This document shows positions 18,535 to 27,844 of a stretch of 64,000 nt of DNA, piece after piece. Position 1 is the first letter of the stretch, and the number at the start of each line of letters is the position of its first letter. Under the pieces are notes generated by a model. The model made no database searches. It was given only the letters and a program-made list of their open reading frames with translations, and was not told where the DNA came from. Both the position numbers and the translations under genes were made by a program. Source of the stretch: DASQYE01 sp035940775 (GTDB lineage Bacteria; Acidobacteriota; Blastocatellia; Pyrinomonadales; Pyrinomonadaceae); the NCBI GenBank assembly GCA_035940775.1, contig DASZEN010000004.1, positions 62,001 through 126,000 on the forward strand, read 5' to 3'.

Positions 18535-18761
18535 CAGAATACTCCTCCCTCTCTCTCTTTGCGGGAGCGAAGCGCACGGGCCTCGATCCCGCAAAACTCA
18601 GGTGCGGGGTGGTTCATCTATTTGAACTATATCAAAAGCTTAGGAAGAGGAGCAAGAATCGGCTGACGCGACGCGCGCCGGGAAAGCCGAAAGTGTAGCC
18701 ACGAAAGGCCAGAGCGCAACCACACGCTTTCCTTACTCTCTTTCTCTGGCCGCCCGAGTGT

Positions 18762-19289
18762 TCAGTCCCATCCCATACGCTCGCGCAGGCCCGTGATATG
18801 CGCGACGTGGTGTCGCCCGTGCCAGGCGTAAAGGCCCGTGTTCCTGCCGAGGGAGACCAACCCGAGGTCAGGGTGTCTGAAGGTGCGGCTGAAATCCTCC
18901 GTCGAAAGCAACCTGAGCAGCATAACCCAGCGCTCGTGCAGCGCGTCGAGCAGGGCCAGGGATGTTTCCAGCGGCGTGACCCTCGAATCCTCCAGCATGG
19001 CCCAGCGGTCTTCCATATAAGGTCTGATGATCGGTTCCTCCTCCGTCAACGCCAGCTTGAATCGCACGTAGCTGTTCATGTGGCTGTCGGGCACGTGATG
19101 CACTACCTGTCGGATAGTCCAACCTCCCGGACGGTAAGCCGTATCAAGTTGCTCGGCCGACAATCCCCGGACGGCTTCGCGGAGCCTCATGGGAGCCTCC
19201 GCTATCTGTTCTATGGCCTGACGGCGCTCTTCATCGGTCGGGTCGCGTTCCATGCTGAACCTCCCGACCGGATAGCTTAGATCACTCAT
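18762..19289 (-). CDS. YfiT/DinB-superfamily putative metal-dependent transferase
   Basis: A 175-residue protein matching the length of the YfiT (BstA-like) branch of the DinB superfamily. The likely metal ligands are visible as His in VVHHVPDSHM (around 65-71) and HGRHHVAHI near residue 156. Other conserved parts are YPVGRF at the N-terminus and the WTIRQVVHH helix. Relatives transfer low-molecular-weight thiols or act as hydrolases; the substrate here is unknown. The ATG follows AGGAGGCGAT, a good ribosome site. It appears monocistronic. Confidence 0.85.
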   Translation of the reverse strand: MSDLSYPVGRFSMERDPTDEERRQAIEQIAEAPMRLREAVRGLSAEQLDTAYRPGGWTIRQVVHHVPDSHMNSYVRFKLALTEEEPIIRPYMEDRWAMLEDSRVTPLETSLALLDALHERWVMLLRLLSTEDFSRTFRHPDLGLVSLGRNTGLYAWHGRHHVAHITGLRERMGWD

Positions 19290-19360
19290 ATCGCCTCCTG
19301 CCGACTCGATGTATCAAGAAGGCGCGCGCTCGCTCATGGTATCCAGACGCGCTCGCGCGC

Positions 19361-19402
19361 ATACGGCTTCCTCAAAAGTGAGAACTTTTGAGGAAGCCGT
19401 AT
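19361..19402. terminator. Perfect 19-bp hairpin with GAGA loop
   Basis: Arms of 19 bases (19361-19379 and 19384-19402) pair perfectly around GAGA. On the plus strand it is followed by TTTAATC; on the minus strand, where the flanking genes lie, by GC-rich DNA. It may terminate the 19515 gene or be a small mobile-type hairpin. Confidence 0.6.
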
Positions 19403-19514
19403 TTAATCACAATTCTTAAAAGCACTACTATCGAAGCGCTCGGCCCCGTCGGTATCGCCGCATGTCCGCCGCCTTGAGCAGAGAAGAGCCCGTCGCTTAG
19501 ACAGTTTCAAAAGC

Positions 19515-20390
19515 CTACTGTGGTTGGCCGACCGCCAATTGCTGCCTGATGAATTGAAACGTATTGCGAATTATCTCGCGCGTTCGTTCCTTGTCGTCGA
19601 AGATGTCGAAGGCATGGCGTCCGTCGGGGTAGTTGTAAAAATCGACCCGAATGTTTTTGTTGATCGCCTCCAGTATGAAAAGATCGATGGCATTGTTCAG
19701 TATGGGATTATCGAGGCCCGCCCTGACGACCAGCATCGGCGGAAGCTTATCACCGAGCGCGGTCACCTGTCGGCGCGGGCCCAGTTGTCCGATTCCATAG
19801 TAGGAAACAATGCAGCGGATAAAAGGTTGATCCGGCAGCATGCCCGTGCTGACAAGGGTTCCCCCGGCAGAGAACCCCCAGAGACAGAGCCTGTCCCGAT
19901 CAATATCAAAGCGAGCGGCGTTCTGTCTAAGGTAAGCTATCAGGTCTGTGATGTCTTCCTGCGCCGTCGCGAGTCCGGCGTCTCCGGGCTCATACCGCTT
20001 GTTGAACTGAACGGCGATCATCCCCTGCGCCGCCGTCAGTTCTCCATAGCTCGTATAGACGCCCCAGTGCTTGGTTTCGCTCGCGCCGCTCAGGAACAGT
20101 ATGGCCGGGAGCAGTGCGCCCGCCTGCGCCTCAGCCGGAGAGTAAACATCCATCTTCAACTCGGCCGCGCCGACTCGTTTATAAACCACATCCCTTTGAA
20201 CCCTGGCCTTCTCCTGACCGGGTATTCGATAAAGCACGCGCGGCACGGCGGGATCAAATCGCGGTTGCTGCTGCGGCTGGCCCTGGGTTGAAGGGGCGGG
20301 CGCAGGAGGCGTGGGCTGCGAAGGCTGTGCGGCCACCCCGGTCCCGAGCGCAAGAAGCAGGAGAGCGGAAACGAGAAGGGTCAGTTTCAT
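19515..20390 (-). CDS. Secreted alpha/beta hydrolase
   Basis: A 291-residue exported hydrolase. A signal peptide (about 1-22, ending GVAA) and a Pro/Gln-rich linker precede the alpha/beta fold. The nucleophile elbow is GFSAGG within LCLWGFSAGGTLVS. A later acid is probably the Asp in VRAGLDNPIL, and the catalytic His lies in YPDGRHAFDIF. It resembles the dienelactone hydrolase/prolyl-oligopeptidase-like esterases. The ATG at 20390 stands 12 bases after AGGAG; the ATG at 20402 is directly abutted by it and is less likely. Substrate unknown. Confidence 0.82.
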   Translation of the reverse strand: MKLTLLVSALLLLALGTGVAAQPSQPTPPAPAPSTQGQPQQQPRFDPAVPRVLYRIPGQEKARVQRDVVYKRVGAAELKMDVYSPAEAQAGALLPAILFLSGASETKHWGVYTSYGELTAAQGMIAVQFNKRYEPGDAGLATAQEDITDLIAYLRQNAARFDIDRDRLCLWGFSAGGTLVSTGMLPDQPFIRCIVSYYGIGQLGPRRQVTALGDKLPPMLVVRAGLDNPILNNAIDLFILEAINKNIRVDFYNYPDGRHAFDIFDDKERTREIIRNTFQFIRQQLAVGQPQ

Positions 20391-20589
20391 ATAGTTGGTC
20401 ATCTCCTCATGACGGCTATTGTCAGGCTAAAAGCAGGTCGCCAATATATCGCAGAGAAAGGAGCGCGAGCGCATAAGGGGCAGCAGAATTTACAGGCGGG
20501 TGACAGCTTTTACCACTTTTTACAAACCCCGTATTGCCCAAGGGCGGTGGGTGAGAGTCATGCTGTGAAAAGCGAAGTGTCAGGCAGCT

Positions 20590-22737
20590 TTACGATTGGT
20601 CGCTCTCGTCCGCTTCCTCTTGGTGGCGCGCGCCGTCGTATTGTTGGAGCTTGCGGTAGAGGGTTTTGCGACCGATGCCGAGGGCGCGCGCGGCGCGCGT
20701 CTTGTCGCCTGCCGTATAGTCGAGCGTGGCTTCGATGGCGCGACGCTCGATCTCATCTATCGACGAGGGCACGTCGATCTGGAAGGTGATGGAGCGGCCC
20801 TGGCTGGCCGCCTCTATGCGCTCGTGGCGCAGGTGCGTGCGCTCGTCAATCGCCCGCTTGCTGACCGCTTCCGGCAGATCGTCCAGCTCTATCTGGCGAC
20901 CCGAAGCGATGATGACGGCGCGTTCTATCGCGTTCTCAAGCTCGCGCACGTTGCCCGGCCAGTCGTAGCCCATCAGGGCTTGCAGCGCTTCCCTTGAGAT
21001 GCCGGAGATGAAACGCCCGGTCTTCTGCTTGTAGTGTTCAAGGAAATGTATGACGAGCGGATGAACATCTTCGGGACGCTCGCGCAGCGGCGGCAATCGT
21101 ATCGGAAAGACCGAGAGACGATAAAAGAGGTCGCGGCGGAACGTGCCCGTCTCGACGGCGCGTTCGAGATCGACGTTTGATGCGGCGATGACCCTCACAT
21201 CCGTCCGCAAGACCTCGTTGCCGCCGACGCGCGTGAACTCGCCGTCCTGAAGCACGCGCAGAAGCCTGACCTGCGCCGACAGGCTCATCTCCCCGATTTC
21301 GTCAAGAAAGAGCGTGCCGCCGCTCGCCTCCTCAAAGCGCCCGCGACGACGCGCGCGCGCATCCGTGAAAGCGCCCTTCTCGTGGCCGAACAATTCGGAT
21401 TCGAGCAGGGTTTCGGGGATCGCGCCGCAGTTCAATTTGATATAGGGCTGGTCTTCGCGCCCCGAATTGTAGTGAATCAGGTTGGCCAGCAGCTCTTTGC
21501 CCGTGCCCGATTCGCCCTGAAGCAACACGGTCGTCTGCGTATCGGCGACGTTTAAGGCAAGCTCTATGGCGCGGCGGATGGCCTGGGCCTGGCCTATGAT
21601 ACTGCTCTCGGCGTGGCGTTCGTGCAGCGCGCTTCGCAACCGCATCACTTCCGCCGAGAGTTGGTCGCGTTCGAGCGCCGTCCCGATCTGATCCGCGATG
21701 CCCTCGACGAGCGCGACCTCGTGATCCTCAAACCCTTCGCGCGCCGCGCTCCACACCATGCCCAGCAGGCCGAAGGTCTGACCGCCGATGCGTACCGGGG
21801 CGACCAGAGCCGCCCGCCCGCCTAAGGTCGCGTTGAATATCAGTCTAAGCGGCAGCGGCAATTGCGTGTCGAGCACACGCATCGTCTTGCCTTCGGCCAA
21901 CACTTCGATGATCGCCGGATACTCCGTAATGTCTAGCGACTGGCCGTGCACGTCGATGAGCCCGCGTACGGAATCGGTCGCGGCGTGCGGGGCGGCTGTG
22001 AAGGCGGCGAGCGTAATGCGACCGCCCGACGGGTCGATCACACCCAACGCGCCGTAATCGGCCTTGACCAGGGCGATGGCGCGTTCGAGCACGAGCGAAG
22101 TCACCTCGCCGAAATCCGAGCGCGCATTGAGCGCGTTGGCGATCTCAAGCAGGGCGCGCGTCGTCTCGGCCTCGCGCTGCTTGTCCGTGTAGAGCCGTGT
22201 GTACTGGTAGCCGACCGCGATCTGCCGCGCGATTGATTGCAGGAAAGATACTTCGTCGTCGAGCCAGTTGCGCGGCGCGCGCGTATTGTGCAGGCCGACC
22301 AGCCCCAGAAGGTCTTCGCCGAGACGGACTGGGACGACCAGCAGCGAGCGCGTCCCCAAACTCGCCGCCAGAAAGCGCACCTTCTGATCGAGCCCCGGCG
22401 CGCTCGTGTCGTCCAGACGAATCGGCTTTGTCAGATCAACATGTTCGGCCAGCCGTCGCAGGTCGAGCGGGATCGCCATACCCTCGCTCGAAGGCACATC
22501 TTCGGAGGCTCGCCACTCGTGGCTGATACGCAGCTCCGTGTCCGAGGCCAGTTGAATCACATCGCAGCGATCCGCGTTCATCATCCGGCCCAATTCCGAG
22601 ACGACGGCGCGCAGGAACCTGTCAAGATCGATAGTCGAAGGCAAATCCAGCGCGAGCCGATCAATGATCGCCTCGCGCGCCTCGTGCATCTTTATCTTGC
22701 GTTCGAGCGAGAGTGACTGCGCCGTAGTAGTGGACAT
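20590..22737 (-). CDS. Sigma-54-dependent activator with two GAF domains
   Basis: A 715-residue enhancer-binding protein that would remodel sigma-54 RNA polymerase. Two GAF sensor domains (about 25-180 and 200-350) precede an AAA+ ATPase (about 385-620) with Walker A GESGTGKE, the sigma-54 contact loop as GAFTDA (usually GAFTGA), Walker B TLFLDEIGEM and the arginine region RRDLFYRLSVFPI. A Fis-type helix-turn-helix (RAARALGIGRKTLYRKLQQY) ends the protein. No receiver domain is present, so input is by ligand or redox at the GAFs. The ATG at 22737 was chosen because the part upstream is low in similarity and Arg-rich. The Asp in GAFTDA occurs in functional relatives. Confidence 0.92.
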   Translation of the reverse strand: MSTTTAQSLSLERKIKMHEAREAIIDRLALDLPSTIDLDRFLRAVVSELGRMMNADRCDVIQLASDTELRISHEWRASEDVPSSEGMAIPLDLRRLAEHVDLTKPIRLDDTSAPGLDQKVRFLAASLGTRSLLVVPVRLGEDLLGLVGLHNTRAPRNWLDDEVSFLQSIARQIAVGYQYTRLYTDKQREAETTRALLEIANALNARSDFGEVTSLVLERAIALVKADYGALGVIDPSGGRITLAAFTAAPHAATDSVRGLIDVHGQSLDITEYPAIIEVLAEGKTMRVLDTQLPLPLRLIFNATLGGRAALVAPVRIGGQTFGLLGMVWSAAREGFEDHEVALVEGIADQIGTALERDQLSAEVMRLRSALHERHAESSIIGQAQAIRRAIELALNVADTQTTVLLQGESGTGKELLANLIHYNSGREDQPYIKLNCGAIPETLLESELFGHEKGAFTDARARRRGRFEEASGGTLFLDEIGEMSLSAQVRLLRVLQDGEFTRVGGNEVLRTDVRVIAASNVDLERAVETGTFRRDLFYRLSVFPIRLPPLRERPEDVHPLVIHFLEHYKQKTGRFISGISREALQALMGYDWPGNVRELENAIERAVIIASGRQIELDDLPEAVSKRAIDERTHLRHERIEAASQGRSITFQIDVPSSIDEIERRAIEATLDYTAGDKTRAARALGIGRKTLYRKLQQYDGARHQEEADESDQS

Positions 22738-23056
22738 ATTCAGCGACCGCATCCGGAACGAGCGTGAGGCGTGTGGCTTTTCCTGTTCATGCGCGCGCGG
22801 GGCTGCTGCGGAGCGAGCGGGGGAGAGCACCTCAGACGCGCATACACGCCTTGTTCGATATGCGCGGATGATAGCGAACCATAGAGAGAACTGCAACGCC
22901 CGCGTGTGCGAAGACGGCGTCCTCAAAAATCAACGGACGCTCAAACTGTGCTCGGAAACGGAAGACCCCGGCGATCAGGCCGGGGTCTCTCATCCGGAGG
23001 GGCGTGCTTTGTACCTGACGCGCGAGCGCGCCGAGTGCATGGCGAGGTCTGTACTT
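22738..23056. other. Intergenic region between the sigma-54 activator and the delta-60 gene
   Basis: About 320 bases, both neighbours on the minus strand. It holds the terminator of the delta-60 gene at 22963-22988. Nothing else is convincing. Confidence 0.4.
22963..22988 (-). terminator. Terminator of the delta-60 repeat gene
   Basis: Arms AGACCCCGGC and GCCGGGGTCT pair perfectly over 10 bases around a 6-base loop, about 70 bases past the stop. The minus-strand follow-on is TTCCGTTTCC. Confidence 0.6.
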
Positions 23057-26000
23057 TTAGCCGGAGCCGAATCTGGCGCGATACTCTGCGGAATTGATGA
23101 AGCCCGAGATCATCTCACGGTACATATCTTCAAAGGTTCTCCCGGCGGGCGGATTGTTCAGCTTGTTTATCCACTCCAGGTAGAGTATGTCCGGGTTCCT
23201 CCTCAAGTAGGCGAAGTAGGCGATCACCACGAACGCTTTGTTGAAGAACCTGGCGCTCACCTCCTGACTATCCACTATCGCTCGCAGAACGTCCGAGCGT
23301 TGGATGCGATTATTAGCAAGGTCAGCCACCAGCGTATCCCTGTTCGGCAGGCTGACCCCCGCAGCCTGTAGCAGCGCGTCTACAAAACCGGCCGCGTCCG
23401 TGATCGAGTCGTAGCGGTGGCGGAACGCCTGCCTTTGCATGAAATCCGATATGAACTGGCGCTTGCGGGCCTCCAGTTCAGCTTCGGAGAGGAATCCCGA
23501 CACTCTTCTGAGATCGGTCTGGAACTCGTCATAATCAGGTTTTCTGCCGAGCGCCGTCTCATAGACGCGATAGACAAAATAGCCTCTCTCGAAAAACTCT
23601 GGCGAGCGGTAGAAGCCGCTTGAGACGGCTACCTCGTCGCATGCGGTATTACCCGGCGCGCAGTTGTTGAGGATGTCGAGCCATGCTTGCAGCCCCGAAG
23701 GCTCGGGCTCGCGATTGAGAAAATCAAGATAGTGTTGATGAACCAGGAACTCCGGCTTGTCTATGGGGTTCGGCGGGGGCAGCGAATCGTTGTCAGTGAT
23801 ACTCAGCGTCGCGCCGCCCAGCGTGACGAACATGCCTGCGGACGGATTGCTCAATACCAACCCGAGCAGCTCCGCCCCTTCCGTATAGGAATCGTCGATG
23901 ATGGGGACGCTGAAGGTCAGGGATGTTTGGCCCGGAGCGAAGCTCAGCGTACCCCCGACAGCCGTGTAGTCACACCGGGCCGACGCCACGACCGTCACCA
24001 CATCGCAATTGGTCAATCCGGCTGAATCAATTGTGCTGAACTGCACGCTCGCCGCTTCGGTCGTATCACCGTATCGGTTGACGGTAACGGTCGCCGGGCC
24101 GCTCGCCTCGAATACGTGGAAGAGGGTCAAGGAAAAGGCGAATGACTTCAGCGTGGGCAGGAGACGCACGACGTAGTTGGCGTCCGTATCATTGAAGCTC
24201 GTGAAGAATCCGCCGATGACGATTTTACCGTCGGCCTGAATGGCTATTGAGCGCACAACGCTATTCGCGCCCGTGCCCGGATCAAAGTCTGTGTCCAGTG
24301 AGCCGTCGCTGTTGAGTTGTGCGATGCGATTACGCGTCGTGTTATGAAAGCTTGTGAAGCCGCCGCCAACGAGCACCTTGCCGTCGCGCTGTAAGGCGAC
24401 CGCATAGACAACGCCGTTCGCTCCCGCGCCTTGATTGAAGGTCAGGTCAAGGCTTCCGTTGATATTGAGACGCGCGACGCGCCTGCGAACAGCGCCGTTA
24501 TAGCTAACGAATGCGCCGCCTATAATTATCTTACCGTCGGGCTGCAAGACGATGGCATTGACAGCATTGCTCGCGCCCGTGCCCGGATCAAAGGTGGTGT
24601 CGAGCGTGCCGTCGCTGTTGAGGCGCGCGATGTGATTGCGCGCTGTGCCGTTATAGCTTGTGAACCTTCCGCCGACCAGAATCTTACCGTCGGGCTGCAC
24701 GGCGATTGCATCGACAACGCCATCCGCGCCTGCGCCCGGATCGAAGGTGGTGTCGAGCGTGCCGCCGCTGTTGAGGCGCGCGATGTGATTGCGCGCTGTG
24801 CCGCCGTAGCTGGTAAACAAGCCGCCGATGATGATTCTGCCGTCAGGTTGTAAGGCTATTACCCCGACGTAGTCATTCGCTCCCGCGCCCGGATTAAAAG
24901 TAGTGTCGAGTTGGCCTTTAATATTGAGGCGCGCGATGTGGTTTCTAGGCGCGGTCAGATATTGTGACGTGTAATACCGGGTGAATAATCCGCCGATATA
25001 AACCTTGCCGTCCGCCTGCGCGGCTACCGCATACACGGAGCCGGTCGGGCCGCCGTACGTATCCCAGCTATTGTCGTAGTTGCCGTCCTCACCTTTTAGA
25101 CGTGCGACGTAGACGCGGTCTGGCCCGCCAAATGATACGAAGCCGCCACCGATCATGGTCTGGTTGTTAGCCAGGGCGACGACTGTATTGACAAAGGCAT
25201 GCGGGCCCAGGCCCGGATCAAAGGTGGCGTCCAATGTGCCGTCGCTGTTGAGGCGCGCGATGCATCTGCGTGTTGTGTTGGTAAAGATGAAGCTGTAACC
25301 GATTACGAGTATCTTGCCGTCGGGTTGCACGTCGAACCCAAATATCCAAAACGTTTCCGCGCCGCTATTAAACGTCGCATCCAGCGTGCCGTCGGTATTG
25401 ATGCGCGCGATGCTGTCGCGCAACGTGCCGTTGTAATGATCGAAGCTTCCGACGATTATGACCTTGCCATCAGGTTGTAAACCCACCTTGGACAGGGTGG
25501 GGTGCTTGTCCGCAGAGGTCACCACACCCTCATTAAAGGTGGCGTCCAATGTGCCATCGCTGTTGATGCGCGCGATGTAGGTCTTATCGAAGCCGCTGTA
25601 CAATCTGTAGCTGATGATGATTCTGCCGTCAGGTTGCACGACTATATGATTTACTTCGTCAATTGAAAGAGAGGCCGGATCAAAGGTGGCGTCGAAGCTG
25701 CCGTCGCTGTTGAGGCGCACGATATGGTTGCGCGCTTTGCCGTTGAATATATTGAAGCTTCCGCCGACCAGAATCTTACCGTCAGGCTGTAAAGCGGCTG
25801 CGTTGAAAGTAGTAAACGACCCCGTACCTGAATCAAAGGTATTATCAAGGCTGCCATCGCTGTTGAGGCGCGCGATGAACCGGTGCGCTATGCCGTTATA
25901 GGTAGAAAAATTGCCCATTACAATGATCTTGCCATCGGGCTGCAAGACGATCTTGGACACGTAGGTATTTGGGCCAGCGCCTTCGCCCGGATCAAACGAA

Positions 26001-26452
26001 GTATCCAGTGTGCCGTCACTGTTGAGGCGGGCGATGTTTTTACGCGGCGTATTGTTGTAGCTTGTGAGGCCACCGCTGTTAATGAGGATTTTGCCGTCAG
26101 GCTGTAGGGTTATCTGGCTTAACGGGTCGTTGGGGCCCGCGCCGGGATCAAAGGTTGGGTCGAGCGTGCCGTCGCTGTTGAGGCGGGCGAGGCGCTGGCG
26201 CGCCGTGTCGCCGTAGGCGGTGAAGTAGCCGTTGATGATGATTTTGCCGTCAGGCTGGAGCGCTACCGAGTACAGCGTATTCTGCGTGTGGATGGGAGAA
26301 TGAAAGGCAGTATCCAACTCACCGCCAGCCGCACGCGCCGTGCCCTCGTAGAACAGGCTCGCGGCGAGCGCGAGCATCACACCGACGCACAGCAAAGGAA
26401 TCCGTCTGGCGTCGAGCCGTCGGCGTCCGTTGGAGAATAATTGATTTAACAC
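23057..26452 (-). CDS. Surface protein: 14 delta-60 repeats, Calx-beta, DUF4214
   Basis: An 1131-residue exported protein. A signal peptide ends near residue 42 (TARAAGG). Residues about 43-760 are 14 tandem repeats of about 50 residues with core LDTTFDPGTGAN..V.AI.LQPDGKIIIGG.FTSYNG..R..IARLNSDG, the delta-60 pattern. Fourteen units would fit two seven-bladed propellers. A Calx-beta domain (about 770-885; ends ITDND) and a DUF4214 C-terminal region (about 900-1131; PEFLVHQHYLDFLNREP) follow. The GTG at 26452 has AAAAGGAG seven bases upstream, and the frame upstream of it belongs to another reading. Likely a secreted adhesin or carbohydrate-binding surface protein; function unproven. Confidence 0.88.
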   Translation of the reverse strand: MLNQLFSNGRRRLDARRIPLLCVGVMLALAASLFYEGTARAAGGELDTAFHSPIHTQNTLYSVALQPDGKIIINGYFTAYGDTARQRLARLNSDGTLDPTFDPGAGPNDPLSQITLQPDGKILINSGGLTSYNNTPRKNIARLNSDGTLDTSFDPGEGAGPNTYVSKIVLQPDGKIIVMGNFSTYNGIAHRFIARLNSDGSLDNTFDSGTGSFTTFNAAALQPDGKILVGGSFNIFNGKARNHIVRLNSDGSFDATFDPASLSIDEVNHIVVQPDGRIIISYRLYSGFDKTYIARINSDGTLDATFNEGVVTSADKHPTLSKVGLQPDGKVIIVGSFDHYNGTLRDSIARINTDGTLDATFNSGAETFWIFGFDVQPDGKILVIGYSFIFTNTTRRCIARLNSDGTLDATFDPGLGPHAFVNTVVALANNQTMIGGGFVSFGGPDRVYVARLKGEDGNYDNSWDTYGGPTGSVYAVAAQADGKVYIGGLFTRYYTSQYLTAPRNHIARLNIKGQLDTTFNPGAGANDYVGVIALQPDGRIIIGGLFTSYGGTARNHIARLNSGGTLDTTFDPGAGADGVVDAIAVQPDGKILVGGRFTSYNGTARNHIARLNSDGTLDTTFDPGTGASNAVNAIVLQPDGKIIIGGAFVSYNGAVRRRVARLNINGSLDLTFNQGAGANGVVYAVALQRDGKVLVGGGFTSFHNTTRNRIAQLNSDGSLDTDFDPGTGANSVVRSIAIQADGKIVIGGFFTSFNDTDANYVVRLLPTLKSFAFSLTLFHVFEASGPATVTVNRYGDTTEAASVQFSTIDSAGLTNCDVVTVVASARCDYTAVGGTLSFAPGQTSLTFSVPIIDDSYTEGAELLGLVLSNPSAGMFVTLGGATLSITDNDSLPPPNPIDKPEFLVHQHYLDFLNREPEPSGLQAWLDILNNCAPGNTACDEVAVSSGFYRSPEFFERGYFVYRVYETALGRKPDYDEFQTDLRRVSGFLSEAELEARKRQFISDFMQRQAFRHRYDSITDAAGFVDALLQAAGVSLPNRDTLVADLANNRIQRSDVLRAIVDSQEVSARFFNKAFVVIAYFAYLRRNPDILYLEWINKLNNPPAGRTFEDMYREMISGFINSAEYRARFGSG

Positions 26453-26556
26453 GAGGAAACTCCTTTTCGCTCGTACGTTACGGCGCGCACGACCCGTTGC
26501 TGCTGCTGCTCTGGCGGCGCTCGATGACGACGTAAGTGGGAGAGGCGGCGAGCCAT
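26446..26556 (-). CDS. 36-residue Arg-rich leader ORF overlapping the delta-60 start
   Basis: A short frame (MARRLSHLRRHRAPPEQQQQ and 16 further residues) starts at an ATG with AAAGGAG in good position and stops at 26446, overlapping the delta-60 GTG by 7 bases. The overlap suggests translational coupling. It has no known family and is too short for a composition test. It may be a leader peptide, a small protein, or chance. Confidence 0.4.
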   Translation of the reverse strand: MARRLSHLRRHRAPPEQQQQRVVRAVTYERKGVSSC

Positions 26557-26862
26557 AACAGGACTCCTTTGCCTGAAAGCGCTCTGGTCGAAGGGCGGAG
26601 CGCTTCGTCACGGAAGATGCGACGGTGTTGCTTCAGGAGAGGCGACGCCCGTCCTCAGAGCGGTGCAGATGACCCATAGCTGCGCTTTTAAATTTCAGAC
26701 GCCCGGTTTTCATCCGACGGGCAGCTTAATGCAACGGCGAGCCTTGAGAGATTTAGCTGTGACGCGGAGTTGCGGAATCGCTCGTTAATGTTCTGAATAA
26801 AAGCTGGCCGGTGGAAGGGCTCATGCCGAGGCCGGTCAAGCTCTATTTCGTTAGCGAAGACG

Positions 26863-26892
26863 ATAGTAAGAACACTCGGAAGAGGTTGTCAA
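26863..26892 (-). promoter_or_regulatory. Promoter for the leader ORF and delta-60 gene
   Basis: On the minus strand TTGACA and TACTAT are separated by 18 bases. Transcription would begin near 26856, giving a leader of roughly 400 bases before the GTG. Confidence 0.55.
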
Positions 26893-27053
26893 GCATTATC
26901 GCCCGCTTTTCAACGGGCATCGCCGGGCAAATGAAAGCGGAAAACTTTTCGCCTTCGCCAGCGCCTTAATCCCTTACAAAGAGCGACGGCCGCACCGACC
27001 GCGGGCGGCGAACCCCCCTGGTGTCGAAATCCCGAAGACGGCTTTAAAGAGAA

Positions 27054-27094
27054 CCGCGCGCCTCTGGTCGCAAAACAAACTCGAAGGCGCGCGG
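27054..27094 (-). terminator. Terminator of the transglycosylase gene
   Basis: Arms CCGCGCGCCT and AGGCGCGCGG are perfectly complementary with a 21-base loop, 39 bases past the stop; on the minus strand TTCTCTTT follows. Confidence 0.6.
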
Positions 27095-27132
27095 CTTAAA
27101 TTTAAAAGTTGTACGGGTCGGGCGTTAAGTTA

Positions 27133-27801
27133 TTACTGCTGCGTGGTCGGCGTTTGAAGCTGGGCTATCTCCTGCGTGAGGTGAAAGGCGTTGACGGCCT
27201 CCTCCGGGGTGAGGAGCGGATGAAACGTCTTGCCGTAGCGGCCCGTGATGATACGCACGTAGTTCTGCGTCTCGTTGTAGGGAGGAATGCCGTCGTACTT
27301 ATCGACGGAGCCTTCGCCAGCGTTGTAACCGGCGAGCGCCAGCGAGACGTTGCCGTTGAATCTCTTCAACAGGAAGCGCAGATAACGCGTTCCGGCCTGC
27401 ACATTGTCCGCGGGGTCATGAACATCGGCACAGCCAAAGCGACGCGCGGTCGCCGGAATCATCTGCATCAATCCCTGGGCCCCGGCGTGTGAGCGAGCCT
27501 GAACCTTGTATTTCGACTCCTGCCAGATGACGGCGTGAAGCAGGCGCGGGTCAACACCATACTGCTTGCCTGCGCGAAAGATGATGAGGTCGAGATCACG
27601 ATCACCCGAGGTGGGCACGTCCGACGGAATGTAGTTCTCGTCGTGGGCGATCAGGTCTACGTTGGCGCTGGCGCGAGCGGATGGCGCTAAAGCTATGTTG
27701 AATAGGAGACCCGTAAAGTTAGTGAAAAGGAAAAGGGCGACGACGGCAAAGGGTGCGAATTTGAAAGAGCGCAAACGGGGAACCAAAGGGGTCAAAGTCA
27801 T
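27133..27801 (-). CDS. Small lytic transglycosylase (SLT domain)
   Basis: A 222-residue exported peptidoglycan hydrolase. A hydrophobic N-terminus (about 16-45) acts as signal or anchor. The SLT domain (about 70-190) shows the catalytic Glu in VIWQESKYK, then AQGLMQMIPATA, and the AGYNAGEG motif. It cleaves the MurNAc-GlcNAc bond to form 1,6-anhydro ends. The ATG is preceded by GGAG at 8 bases. A 9-bp hairpin sits a short way upstream of that ribosome site in the leader. Monocistronic by its own terminator. Confidence 0.9.
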   Translation of the reverse strand: MTLTPLVPRLRSFKFAPFAVVALFLFTNFTGLLFNIALAPSARASANVDLIAHDENYIPSDVPTSGDRDLDLIIFRAGKQYGVDPRLLHAVIWQESKYKVQARSHAGAQGLMQMIPATARRFGCADVHDPADNVQAGTRYLRFLLKRFNGNVSLALAGYNAGEGSVDKYDGIPPYNETQNYVRIITGRYGKTFHPLLTPEEAVNAFHLTQEIAQLQTPTTQQ

Positions 27802-27821
27802 TCTGTGTTCTCCATGTGAGC

Positions 27822-27844
27822 GATGGCTTTACAGAAAAGCCATC
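27822..27844 (-). promoter_or_regulatory. Leader hairpin next to the transglycosylase ribosome site
   Basis: A 9-bp perfect stem (GATGGCTTT with its complement) and 5-base loop end about 10 bases before the ribosome site. It could modulate translation or mRNA stability; the upstream leader does not match a riboswitch that I know. Confidence 0.3.

Larger units (their letters stand above)
26557..27132. other. Long leader region of the delta-60 gene
   Basis: About 575 bases between the leader ORF and the transglycosylase stop, all minus-strand context. It contains a strong promoter at 26863-26892, about 300 bases of transcribed leader upstream of the small ORF, and the transglycosylase terminator at 27054-27094. 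No known riboswitch pattern was recognised. Confidence 0.45.

Noticed and set aside
24200..26300. Tandem near-repeats of about 150 bases
   Set aside because: They encode delta-60 units in one frame; not CRISPR or satellite DNA.
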